From Atherix ibis (lineage: Eukaryota > Arthropoda > Insecta > Diptera > Athericidae), in NCBI GenBank assembly GCA_958298945.1, contig CATQJD010000146.1, positions 682,001 through 746,000 of the forward strand: a stretch of 64,000 nucleotides of DNA, given 5' to 3'. Shown piece after piece: positions 12,654 to 24,750 of the stretch (position 1 is its first letter; each line of letters opens with the position of its first letter). A program made the translations under genes and the position numbers. Below the pieces are notes generated by a model. The model was given only the letters and a program-made list of their open reading frames with translations. It made no database searches and was not told the origin of the DNA.

Positions 12654-15600
12654 GTATGTTTAAGAGGAATATGAAGTAGTATGTTTAAGAGGAATATGAA
12701 GTAATATGATTAAAAGGAATATGAAGTAGTAAATTTAAGAGGAATATGAAGTAGTATGTTTAAGAGGATTATGAAGTAGTATGTTTAAGAAGAATATAAA
12801 GTAGTGTATTTAAGAGGAATATGAAGTAGTATATTTAAGAGGAATATGAAGTTGTATATTTAAGAGGAATATGAAGTAGTATGCTTAAGAGGAATATGAA
12901 GTAGTATATTTAAGAAGAATATGGAGTAGTATGTTTAAGAGGAATATGAAGTAGTATGTTTAAGAGGAATATAAAGTCGTATGTTTAAGAGGAATATGAA
13001 GTAGTATGTGTAAGATGAATATGAAGTTATTTAAGAGGAATATGAAGTAGTATATTTAAGAGGAATATGAAGTAGTATGTTTAAGAGGAATATAAAGTAG
13101 TATGTTTAAGAGGAGAATGAAGTAGTATGTTTAAGAGGAATTTGAAGTAGTATGTTTAGGAGGAATGTGAAGTAGTATATTTAAGAGGAATATGAAGTAG
13201 TATGTCTAAGAGGAATATGAGGAAGTATGTTTAAGAGGAATATGAAGTAATATGTTTAAGAGGAATATGAAGTAGTATATTTAAGAGGAATATGAATTGG
13301 TATGTTTACGAGGAATATGAAGTAGTATGTTTAAGAGGAATATGAAGTAATATGTTTAAAAGGAATATGAAGTAGTAAATTTAAGAGGAATATGAAGTAG
13401 TATGTTTAAGAGGATTATAAAGTAGTATGTTTAAGAAGAATATAAAGTAGTGTATTTAAGAGGAATATGAAGTAGTATATTTAAGAGGAATATGAAGTAG
13501 TATATTTATGAGGAATATGAAGTAGTATATTTAAGAGGAATATGAAGTAGTATATTTAAGAGGAATATGAAGTAGTATATTTAAGAGGAAAATGAAGTAT
13601 AATGCTTAAGAGGAATATGAAGTAGTATGTTTAAGAGGAATATGAAGTAGTATATTTAAGAGGAATATGAAGTAGTATGTTTAAGAGGAATATGAAGTAG
13701 TATATTTAAGAGAAATGTGAAGTAGTATGTTTAAAAAGAATATGAAGCAGATGTTTAAGAGGAATATGAAGTAGTATGTTTAAGGGGAATATGAAGTAGT
13801 ATATTTAAGAGGAATATGAAGTAGTTTGTTTAAGAGGAATATGAAGTAGTATGTTTAATAGGAATATGAAGTAGTATATTTAAGAGGAATATGAAGTAGT
13901 ATGTGTAAGAGGAATATGAAGTAGTATGTTTAAGAGGAATATGAAGTAGTATGTTTAAGAGGAATATGAAGTAGTATGCTTAAGAGGAATATGAAGTAGT
14001 ATATTTAAGAGGAATATGACGTAGTATATTTAAGATGAATATGAAGTAGTATATTTAAGAGGAATATGAAGTAGTATGTTTAAGAGGAATATGAAGTAGT
14101 ATGTTTAAGAGGAATCTGAAGTAGTATGTGTAAGAGGAATATGAAGTAGTATGTTTTAGAGGAATATGAAGTAGTATGTTTAAGAGGAATATGAAGTAGT
14201 ATGTTTAAGAGGAATATGAAGTAGTATGTTTAAGAGGAATATGAAGTAGTATATTTAAGAGGAATATGAAGTAGTATATTTAAGAGGAATATGAAGTAGT
14301 ATATTTAAGAGGAATATGAAGTAGTATGTTTTAGAGGAATATGAAGTAGTATGTTTAAGAGGAATCTGATGTAGTATGTGTAAGAGGAATATGAAGTAGT
14401 ATGTTTTAGAGGAATATGAAGTAGTATGTTTAAGAGGAATATGAAGTAGTATGTTTAAAAGGGATATGAAGTAGTATGATTAAGAGGAATATGAAGTAGT
14501 ATGTTTAAGAGGAATATGAAGTAGTATGTTTAAGAGGAATATGAAGTACTATGTTTAAGAGGAATATGAAGTAGTATGTTCAAGAGGATTATGAAGTAGT
14601 ATATTTAAGAGGAATATGAAGTAGTATGTTTAAGAGGAATATGAAGTAGTATATTTAAGAAGAATATGAAGTAGTATGTTTAAGAAGAATATGAAGTAGT
14701 ATGTTTAAGAGGATTATGAGGTAGTATATTTAAGAGAAATATGAAGTAGTATATTTAAGAGGAATATGAAGTAGTATATTTAAGAGGAATATGAAGTAGT
14801 ATGTATAAGAGGAATATGCAGTAGTATGTTTAGGAGGAATATGAAGTAGTATGTTTAAGAGGAATATGAAGTAGTATATTTAAGAGTAATATGAAGTAGT
14901 ATATTTAAGAGGAATATGAAGAGGTATATTTAAGAGCAATATGAAGTAGTATATTTAAGAGGAATATGAAGTAGTATGTTTAAGAGGAATATGCAGTAGT
15001 ATGTTTAAGAGGAATATGAAGTAGTATGTTCAAGAGGAATATGAAGTAGTATATTTAAGAGGAATATGAAGTAGTAAATTTAAGAAGAATATGAAGTAGT
15101 ATGTTTAAAAGGAATATGAAGTAGTATGTTTAAGAGGAATATGAAGTAGTATATTTAAGAGGAATATGAAGTATTAAGTTTAAGAGGAATATAAAGAATT
15201 ATGTTTAAGAGAAATATGAAGTAGTATATTTGAGAGGAATATGAAGTAGTATATTTAATAGGAATATGAAGTAGTATGTTTAAGAGGTGAGTGAATTAGT
15301 ATGTTTAAGAGGAATATGAAGTACTATGTTTAGGAGGAATATGAAGTAGTATATTTAAGAGCAATATGAAGTAGTATGTTTAAGAGGAATATGAAGTAGT
15401 ATGTTTAAGAGGAAAATGAAGTATTATGTTTACGAGGAATATGAAGTAGTATGTTTAAGAGGAATATGAAGTAGTATGTTTAAGAGGAATATGAAGTAGT
15501 ATGTTTAAGAGGAATATGAAGTAGTATGTTTAAGAGGAATATGAAGTAGTTTGTTTAAGAGCAATATGAAGTAGTATGTTTAAGAGGAATATGAAATAGT

Positions 15601-16134
15601 AAATTTAACAGGAATATGAAGTAGTATGCTTAAGAGGAATATGAAGTAGTATGTTTAAGAAAAATATGAAGTAGTATATTTAGGAGGAATATGAAGTAGT
15701 ATATTTAAGAGGAATATGAAGTAGTATATTTAAGAGGAATATGAAGTAGTATGTTTAAGAGGAATATGCAGTAGCATGTTTAAGTGGAATATGAAGTAGT
15801 TTGTTTAAAAGGAATATGAAGTAGTATATTTAAGAGGAATATGAAGTCGTATGTTTAAGAGGAATATGCAGTAGTATGTTTAAGAGGAATATGAAGTAGT
15901 ATGTTTAAGAGGAATATGAAGTAGTATGTTTAAGAGGAATATGAAGTAGTATGTTTAAGAGGAATATGAAGTAGTATGTTTAAGAGGAATATGAAGTACT
16001 ATGTTTAAGAGGAATATGAAGTAGTATGTATAAAAGGAATATGCAGTAGTATGTTTAAGAGCAATATGAAGTAGTATGTTTAAGAGGAATATGAAGCAGT
16101 ATGTTTAAGAGGAATATGAGGGGAATATGAAGTA
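12282..16134 (+). repeat. Block II composite unit, copy A
   Basis: This ~3.85-kb unit is bounded on both sides by a GAGGGG 36-bp monomer. Landmarks in order are: AATATCAAGTAATATG (12,355), a 4-bp deletion giving GAAGTTATTTAAG (13,023), a 24-bp monomer GAAGCAGATG (~13,743), GAATCTGATGTAG (~14,362), GTATTAAGTTTAAG (15,171), GGTGAGTGAATTAG (~15,286), GTAGCATG (~15,771) and GTATAAAAG (~16,027). Copies B and C repeat this order with whole-monomer deletions. Compared with copy C, it keeps four monomers near 14.45-14.55 kb and one near 14.82 kb that C lacks. Confidence 0.85.
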
Positions 16135-16345
16135 GTATGTTTAAGAGGAATATGAAGTAGTATGTTTAAGAGGAATATGAAGTAATATGATTAAAAGGAA
16201 TATGAAGTAGTAAATTTAAGAGGAATATGAAGTAGTATGTTTAAGAGGATTATGAAGTAGTATGTTTAAGAAGAATATAAAGTAGTGTATTTAAGAGGAA
16301 TATGAAGTAGTATATTTAAGAGGAATATGAGGGGAATATGAAGTA

Positions 16346-17500
16346 GTATGTTTAAGAGGAATATGAAGTAGTATGTTTAAGAGGAATATCAAGTAATATG
16401 TTTAAGAGGAATATGAAGTAGTATGTTTAAGAGGAATATGAAGTAGTATGTTTAAGAGGAATATGAAGTAGTATGTTTAAGAGGAATATGAAGTAGTATG
16501 TTTAAGAGGAATATGAAGTAGTATGTTTAAGAGGAATATGAAGTACTATGTTTAAGAGGAATATGAAGTAGTATGTATAAAAGGAATATGCAGTAGTATG
16601 TTTAAGAGCAATATGAAGTAGTATGTTTAAGAGGAATATGAAGCAGTATGTTTAAGAGGAATATGAGGGGAATATGAAGTAGTATGTTTAAGAGGAATAT
16701 GAAGTAGTATATTTAAGAGGAATATGAAGTAGTATGTTTAAGAGGAATATGAAGTAGTATATTTAAGAGAAATGTGAAGTAGTATGTTTAAAAGGAATAT
16801 GAAGCAGATGTTTAAGAGGAATATGAAGTAGTATGTTTAAGGGGAATATGAAGTAGTATATTTAAGAGGAATATGAAGTAGTTTGTTTAAGAGGAATATG
16901 AAGTAGTATGTTTAATAGGAATATGAAGTAGTATATTTAAGAGGAATATGAAGTAGTATGTGTAAGAGGAATATGAAGTAGTATGTTTAAGAGGAATATG
17001 AAGTAGTATGTTTAAGAGGAATATGAAGTAGTATGTTTAAGAGGAATATCAAGTAATATGTTTAAGAGGAATATGAAGTAGTATGTTTAAGAGGAATATG
17101 AAGTAGTATGTTTAAGAGGAATATGAAGTAGTATGTTTAAGAGGAATATGAAGTAGTATGTTTAAGAGGAATATGAAGTAGTATGTTTAAGAGGAATATG
17201 AAGTACTATGTTTAAGAGGAATATGAAGTAGTATGTATAAAAGGAATATGCAGTAGTATGTTTAAGAGCAATATGAAGTAGTATGTTTAAGAGGAATATG
17301 AAGCAGTATGTTTAAGAGGAATATGAGGGGAATATGAAGTAGTATGTTTAAGAGGAATATGAAGTAGTATATTTAAGAGGAATATGAAGTAGTATGTTTA
17401 AGAGGAATATGAAGTAGTATATTTAAGAGAAATGTGAAGTAGTATGTTTAAAAGGAATATGAAGCAGATGTTTAAGAGGAATATGAAGTAGTATGTTTAA
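16346..17500 (+). repeat. 660-bp tandem within block II
   Basis: Positions 16,341-16,840 and 17,001-17,500 read the same over about 500 bp at an offset of 660 bp; I saw no mismatch. Landmarks are AATATCAAGTAATATG (at ~16,387 and ~17,047), GTATAAAAG, the GAGGGG 36-bp monomer (16,646 and 17,306), AAATGTGAAG, and the 24-bp unit with GAAGCAGATG (16,801 and 17,461). The unit is a shortened composite: it jumps from the first ~350 bp of copy A directly to its 13.66-kb part. Confidence 0.88.
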
Positions 17501-19326
17501 GAGGAATATGAAGTAGTATGTTTTAGAGGAATATGAAGTAGTATGTTTAAGAGGAATCTGATGTAGTATGTGTAAGAGGAATATGAAGTAGTATGTTTTA
17601 GAGGAATATGAAGTAGTATGTTTAAGAGGAATATGAAGTAGTATGTTTAAAAGGGATATGAAGTAGTATGATTAAGAGGAATATGAAGTAGTATGTTTAA
17701 GAGGAATATGAAGTAGTATGTTTAAGAGGAATATGAAGTACTATGTTTAAGAGGAATATGAAGTAGTATGTTCAAGAGGATTATGAAGTAGTATATTTAA
17801 GAGGAATATGAAGTAGTATGTTTAAGAGGAATATGAAGTAGTATATTTAAGAAGAATATGAAGTAGTATGTTTAAGAAGAATATGAAGTAGTATGTTTAA
17901 GAGGATTATGAGGTAGTATATTTAAGAGAAATATGAAGTAGTATATTTAAGAGGAATATGAAGTAGTATATTTAAGAGGAATATGAAGTAGTATGTATAA
18001 GAGGAATATGCAGTAGTATGTTTAAGAGGAATATGAAGTAGTATGTTTAAGAGGAATATGAAGTAGTATATTTAAGAGTAATATGAAGTAGTATATTTAA
18101 GAGGAATATGAAGAGGTATATTTAAGAGGAATATGAAGTAGTATATTTAAGAGGAATATGAAGTAGTATGTTTAAGAGGAATATGCAGTAGTATGTTTAA
18201 GAGGAATATGAAGTAGTATGTTCAAGAGGAATATGAAGTAGTATATTTAAGAGGAATATGAAGTAGTAAATTTAAGAAGAATATGAAGTAGTATGTTTAA
18301 AAGGAATATGAAGTAGTATGTTTAAGAGGAATATGAAGTAGTATATTTAAGAGGAATATGAAGTATTAAGTTTAAGAGGAATATAAAGAATTATGTTTAA
18401 GAGAAATATGAAGTAGTATATTTGAGAGGAATATGAAGTAGTATATTTAATAGGAATATGAAGTAGTATGTTTAAGAGGTGAGTGAATTAGTATGTTTAA
18501 GAGGAATATGAAGTACTATGTTTAGGAGGAATATGAAGTAGTATATTTAAGAGCAATATGAAGTAGTATGTTTAAGAGGAATATGAAGTAGTATGTTTAA
18601 GAGGAAAATGAAGTATTATGTTTACGAGGAATATGAAGTAGTATGTTTAAGAGGAATATGAAGTAGTATGTTTAAGAGGAATATGAAGTAGTATGTTTAA
18701 GAGGAATATGAAGTAGTATGTTTAAGAGGAATATGAAGTAGTTTGTTTAAGAGCAATATGAAGTAGTATGTTTAAGAGGAATATGAAATAGTAAATTTAA
18801 CAGGAATATGAAGTAGTATGCTTAAGAGGAATATGAAGTAGTATGTTTAAGAAAAATATGAAGTAGTATATTTAGGAGGAATATGAAGTAGTATATTTAA
18901 GAGGAATATGAAGTAGTATATTTAAGAGGAATATGAAGTAGTATGTTTGAGAGGAATATGCAGTAGCATGTTTAAGTGGAATATGAAGTAGTTTGTTTAA
19001 AAGGAATATGAAGTAGTATATTTAAGAGGAATATGAAGTCGTATGTTTAAGAGGAATATGGAGTAGTATGTTTAAGAGGAATATGAAGTAGTATGTTTAA
19101 GAGGAATATGAAGTAGTATGTTTAAGAGGAATATGAAGTAGTATGTTTAAGAGGAATATGAAGTAGTATGTTTAAGAGGAATATGAAGTACTATGTTTAA
19201 GAGGAATATGAAGTAGTATGTATAAAAGGAATATGCAGTAGTATGTTTAAGAGCAATATGAAGTAGTATGTTTAAGAGGAATATGAAGCAGTATGTTTAA
19301 GAGGAATATGAGGGGAATATGAAGTA
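17501..19326 (+). repeat. Block II composite unit, copy B (right part)
   Basis: This part matches 14,310-16,134 at a constant offset of 3,192 bp: GGAATCTGATG at 14,361 and 17,553; GTATTAAGTTT at 15,171 and 18,363; AGGGGAAT at 16,119 and 19,311. The left part of the unit (13.8-14.3 kb in copy A) is missing. Private changes include TTTGAGAGG near 18,957 (copy A TTTAAGAGG) and ATGGAGTAG near 19,060 (copy A ATGCAGTAG). Confidence 0.87.
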
Positions 19327-19462
19327 GTATGTTTAAGAGGAATATGAAGTAGTATGTTTAAGAGGAATATGAAGTAATATGATTAAAAGGAATATGAAGT
19401 AGTAAATTTAAGAGGAATATGAAGTAGTATATTTAAGAGGAATATGAGGGGAATATGAAGTA

Positions 19463-22400
19463 GTATGTTTAAGAGGAATATGAAGTAGTATGTTTAAGAG
19501 GAATATCAAGTAATATGTTTAAGAGGAATATGAAGTAGTATGTTTAAGAGGAATATGAAGTAGTATGTTTAAGAGGAATATGAAGTAGTATGTTTAAGAG
19601 GAATATGAAGTAGTATGTTTAAGAGGAATATGAAGTAGTATGTTTAAGAGGAATATGAAGTACTATGTTTAAGAGGAATATGAAGTAGTATGTATAAAAG
19701 GAATATGCAGTAGTATGTTTAAGAGCAATATGAAGTAGTATGTTTAAGAGGAATATGAAGCAGTATGTTTAAGAGGAATATGAGGGGAATATGAAGTAGT
19801 ATGTTTAAGAGGAATATGAAGTAGTATGTTTAAGAGGAATATGAAGTAATATGATTAAAAGGAATATGAAGTAGTAAATTTAAGAGGAATATGAAGTAGT
19901 ATGTTTAAGAGGATTATGAAGTAGTATGTTTAAGAAGAATATAAAGTAGTGTATTTAAGAGGAATATGAAGTAGTATATTTAAGAGGAATATGAAGTTGT
20001 ATATTTAAGAGGAATATGAAGTAGTATGCTTAAGAGGAATATGAAGTAGTATATTTAAGAAGAATATGGAGTAGTATGTTTAAGAGGAATATGAAGTAGT
20101 ATGTTTAAGAGGAATATAAAGTCGTATGTTTAAGAGGAATATGAAGTAGTATGTGTAAGATGAATATGAAGTTATTTAAGAGGAATATGAAGTAGTATAT
20201 TTAAGAGGAACATGAAGTAGTATGTTTAAGAGGAATATAAAGTAGTATGTTTAAGAGGAGAATGAAGTAGTATGTTTAAGAGAAATTTGAAGTAGTATGT
20301 TTAGGAGGAATGTGAAGTAGTATATTTAAGAGGAATATGAAGTAGTATGTCTAAGAGGAATATGAGGAAGTATGTTTAAGAGGAATATGAAGTAATATGT
20401 TTAAGAGGAATATGAAGTAGTATATTTAAGAGGAATATGAATTGGTATGTTTACGAGGAATATGAAGTAGTATGTTTAAGAGGAATATGAAGTAATATGT
20501 TTAAAAGAAATATGAAGTAGTAAATTTAAGAGGAATATGAAGTAGTATGTTTAAGAGGATTATGAAGTAGTATGTTTAAGAAGAATATAAAGTAGTGTAT
20601 TTAAGAGGAATATGAAGTAGTATATTTAAGAGGAATATGAAGTAGTATATTTATGAGGAATATGAAGTAGTATATTTAAGAGGAATATGAAGTAGTATAT
20701 TTAAGAGGAATATGAAGTAGTATATTTAAGAGGAAAATGAAGTATAATGCTTAAGAGGAATATGAAGTAGTATGTTTAAGAGGAATATGAAGTAATATAT
20801 TTAAGAGGAATATGAAGTAGTATGTTTAAGAGGAATATGAAGTAGTATATTTAAGAGAAATGTGAAGTAGTATGTTTAAAAGGAATATGAAGCAGATGTT
20901 TAAGAGGAATATGAAGTAGTATGTTTAAGGGGAATATGAAGTAGTATATTTAAGAGGAATATGAAGTAGTTTGTTTAAGAGGAATATGAAGTAGTATGTT
21001 TAATAGGAATATGAAGTAGTATATTTAAGAGGAATATGAAGTAGTATGTGTAAGAGGAATATGAAGTAGTATGTTTAAGAGGAATATGAAGTAGTATGTT
21101 TAAGAGGAATATGAAGTAGTATGCTTAAGAGGAATATGAAGTAGTATATTTAAGAGGAATATGACGTAGTATATTTAAGATGAATATGAAGTAGTATATT
21201 TAAGAGGAATATGAAGTAGTATGTTTAAGAGGAATATGAAGTAGTATGTTTAAGAGGAATCTGAAGTAGTATGTGTAAGAGGAATATGAAGTAGTATGTT
21301 TTAGAGGAATATGAAGTAGTATGTTTAAGAGGAATATGAAGTAGTATGTTTAAGAGGAATATGAAGTAGTATGTTTAAGAGGAATATGAAGTAGTATATT
21401 TAAGAGGAATATGAAGTAGTATATTTAAGAGAAATATGAAGTAGTATATTTAAGAGGAATATGAAGTAGTATGTTTTAGAGGAATATGAAGTAGTATGTT
21501 TAAGAGGAATCTGATGTAGTATGTGTAAGAGGAATATGAAGTAGTATGTTTTAGAGGAATATGAAGTAGTATGTTTAAGAGGAATATGAAGTACTATGTT
21601 TAAGAGGAATATGAAGTAGTATGTTCAAGAGGATTATGAAGTAGTATATTTAAGAGGAATATGAAGTAGTATGTTTAAGAGGAATATGAAGTAGTATATT
21701 TAAGAAGAATATGAAGTAGTATGTTTAAGAAGAATATGAAGTAGTATGTTTAAGAGGATTATGAGGTAGTATATTTAAGAGAAATATGAAGTAGTATATT
21801 TAAGAGGAATATGAAGTAGTATATTTAAGAGGAATATGAAGTAGTATGTATAAGAGGAATATGAAGTAGTATGTTTAAGAGGAATATGAAGTAGTATATT
21901 TAAGAGTAATATGAAGTAGTATATTTAAGAGGAATATGAAGAGGTATATTTAAGAGGAATATGAAGTAGTATATTTAAGAGGAATATGAAGTAGTATGTT
22001 TAAGAGGAATATGCAGTAGTATGTTTAAGAGGAATATGAAGTAGTATGTTCAAGAGGAATATGAAGTAGTATATTTAAGAGGAATATGAAGTAGTAAATT
22101 TAAGAAGAATATGAAGTAGTATGTTTAAAAGGAATATGAAGTAGTATGTTTAAGAGGAATATGAAGTAGTATATTTAAGAGGAATATGAAGTATTAAGTT
22201 TAAGAGGAATATAAAGAATTATGTTTAAGAGAAATATGAAGTAGTATATTTGAGAGGAATATGAAGTAGTATATTTAATAGGAATATGAAGTAGTATGTT
22301 TAAGAGGTGAGTGAATTAGTATGTTTAAGAGGAATATGAAGTACTATGTTTAGGAGGAATATGAAGTAGTATATTTAAGAGCAATATGAAGTAGTATGTT

Positions 22401-22925
22401 TAAGAGGAATATGAAGTAGTATGTTTAAGAGGAAAATGAAGTATTATGTTTACGAGGAATATGAAGTAGTATGTTTAAGAGGAATATGAAGTAGTATGTT
22501 TAAGAGGAATATGAAGTAGTATGTTTAAGAGGAATATGAAGTAGTATGTTTAAGAGGAATATGAAGTAGTTTGTTTAAGAGCAATATGAAGTAGTATGTT
22601 TAAGAGGAATATGAAATAGTAAATTTAACAGGAATATGAAGTAGTATGCTTAAGAGGAATATGAAGTAGTATGTTTAAGAAAAATATGAAGTAGTATATT
22701 TAGGAGGAATATGAAGTAGTATATTTAAGAGGAATATGAAGTAGTATATTTAAGAGGAATATGAAGTAGTATGTTTAAGAGGAATATGCAGTAGCATGTT
22801 TAAGTGGAATATGAAGTAGTTTGTTTAAAAGGAATATGAAGTAGTATATTTAAGAGGAATATGAAGTCGTATGTTTAAGAGGAATATGCAGTAGTATGTT
22901 TAAGAGGAATATGAAGTAGTATATT
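19463..22925 (+). repeat. Block II composite unit, copy C
   Basis: The match to copy A starts at offset 7,145 bp: GAGGGG at 12,301 and 19,446; GTATGTATAAAAG at 12,543 and 19,688; GTTATTTAAG at 13,026 and 20,171. After a 100-bp deletion near 21.59 kb and a 25-bp deletion near 21.86 kb the offset is 7,020 bp (ATGAAGTCGTATG at 15,841 and 22,861). The indels are exact multiples of the monomer, as expected from slippage or unequal exchange in register. Confidence 0.87.
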
Positions 22926-24099
22926 TAAGAGGAATATGAAGTAGTATGTTTAAGAGGAATATGAAATAGTATGTTTAAGAGGAATATGAAGTAGTATGTT
23001 TAAGATGAATATGAAGTAGTATATTTAGAGGAATATTAAGTAGTATATTTGAGAGGAATATGAAGAACTATGTTTAAGAGGAATGTTTAGTAGTATGTTT
23101 AAGAGGAATATGAAGTAGTATGTTTAAGAGGAATATAAACTAGTATGTTTAAGAGGAATATAAAGTAGTATGTTTAAGAAGAATATGAAGTAGTATGTAT
23201 AAGACGAATATGAAGTAGTATGTTTAAGAGGAATATGAAGAAGTATATTTAAGAGGAATATGAAGTAGTATATTTAAGAGGAATATGAAGTAGTATGCTT
23301 AAGAGGAATATGAAGTAATATGTTTAAGAGGAATATGAAGTAGTATATTTGAGAGGAATATGAAGTAGTATGTTTAAGAGGAATATGAATTAGTATGTGT
23401 AAGAGGAATATGAAGTAGTATGTTTAAGAGTAATATAAAGTAGTATGTTTAAGAGGAATATGAAGTAGTATGTTTAAGAGGAATATGAAGTAGTATATTT
23501 AAGAGGAATATGAAGTAGTATATTTAAGAGGAATATGAAGTAGTATATTTGAGAGGAATATGAAGTAGTATGTTTAAGAAGAATATGCAGTAGTATGTTT
23601 AAGAGGAATATGAAGTAGTGTATTTAAGAGGAATATGAAGTAGTATGTTTAAGAGGAATATGAAGTAATATGTTTAAGAGGAATATGAAGTAGTGTGTTT
23701 AAGAGGAATATGAAGTAGTATGTTTAAGAGAAATATGAAGTAGTATGTTTAAGAGGAATATAAAGTAGTATATTTAAGAGGAAAATGAAGTAGTATGTTT
23801 AAAAGGAATATGAAGTAGTATGTTTAAGACGAATATGGAGTAGTATGTTTAAGAGGAATAAGAAGTGGTATATTTAAGAGGAATATGAAGTTGTATAGTT
23901 AAGAGGAATATGAAGTAGTATGTTTAAGAGGAATGTGAAGTAGTATGTTTAAGAAGAAATTGAAGTAGTATGTTTAAGAGAAATATGAAGTAGTATGTTT
24001 AAGAGGAATATGAAGTAGTATGTTTAAGAGGAATATGAAGTAGTATGTTTAAGAGGAATATGTAGTAGTATGTTTAAGAGGAATATGAAGTAGTATGCT

Positions 24100-24750
24100 T
24101 AAGAGGAATATGAAGTACTATGTTTAAGAGGAATATGAAGTAGTATGTATAAAAGGAATATGCAGTAGTATGTTTAAGAGCAATATGAAGTAGTATGTTT
24201 AAGAGGAATATGAAGCAGTATGTTTAAGAGGAATATGAGGGGATTATGAAGTAGTTTGTTTAAGAGGAATATGAAGTAGTATGTTTAAGAGGAATATGAA
24301 GTAATATGTTTTAAAGGAATATGAAGTAGTAAATTTAAGAGGAATATGAAGTAGTATGTTTAAGAGGATTATGAAGTAGTATGTTTAAGAAGAATATAAA
24401 GTGGTGTATTTAAGAGGAATATGAAGTAGTATATTTAAGAGGAATATGAAGTAGTATATTTAAGAGGAATATGAAGTAGTATGCTTAAGAGGAATATGAA
24501 TTGGTATGTTTATGAGGAATATGAAGTAGTATGCTTAAGAGGAATATGAAGTAGTATATTTAAGAAGAATATGGAGTAGTATGTTTAAGAGGAATATGAA
24601 GTAGTATGTTTAAGAGGAATATAAAGTAGTATGTTTAAGAGGAATATGAAGTAGTATGCGTAAGATGAATATGAAGTTATTTAAGAGGAATATGAAGTAG
24701 TATATTTAAGAGTAATATGAAGTAGTATGTTTAAGAGGAATATAAAGTAG
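24100..24750 (+). repeat. Third partial copy of the GAAGTTATTTAAG segment
   Basis: The order GTATAAAAG, GAGCAATATG, GAAGCAGTATG, GAGGGG 36-bp monomer (24,218), GTAAATTTAAG, GAATATAAAG and GAAGTTATTTAAG (24,673) repeats 12.54-13.04 kb and 19.69-20.18 kb. GTTATTTAAG at 24,676 lies 4,505 bp after that at 20,171. It carries several private substitutions, so it is older than, or has drifted from, the A-C pair. Confidence 0.8.

Larger units (their letters stand above)
12282..24253 (+). repeat. GAGGGG-type 36-bp monomers of block II (ten copies)
   Basis: This is a second family of 36-bp units. The last bases of the monomer are replaced by AGGGGAATATGAAGTA after AATATG, again adding 11 bp. They lie at 12,282-12,317, 12,618-12,653, 16,099-16,134, 16,310-16,345, 16,646-16,681, 17,306-17,341, 19,291-19,326, 19,427-19,462, 19,763-19,798 and 24,218-24,253. 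Most follow GAAGCA and begin GTATG. Those at 16,310 and 19,427 begin GTATA and sit exactly where the variant order jumps back to the start of the composite unit, so they look like recombination joints. They are absent from the rest of the window. Confidence 0.9.
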
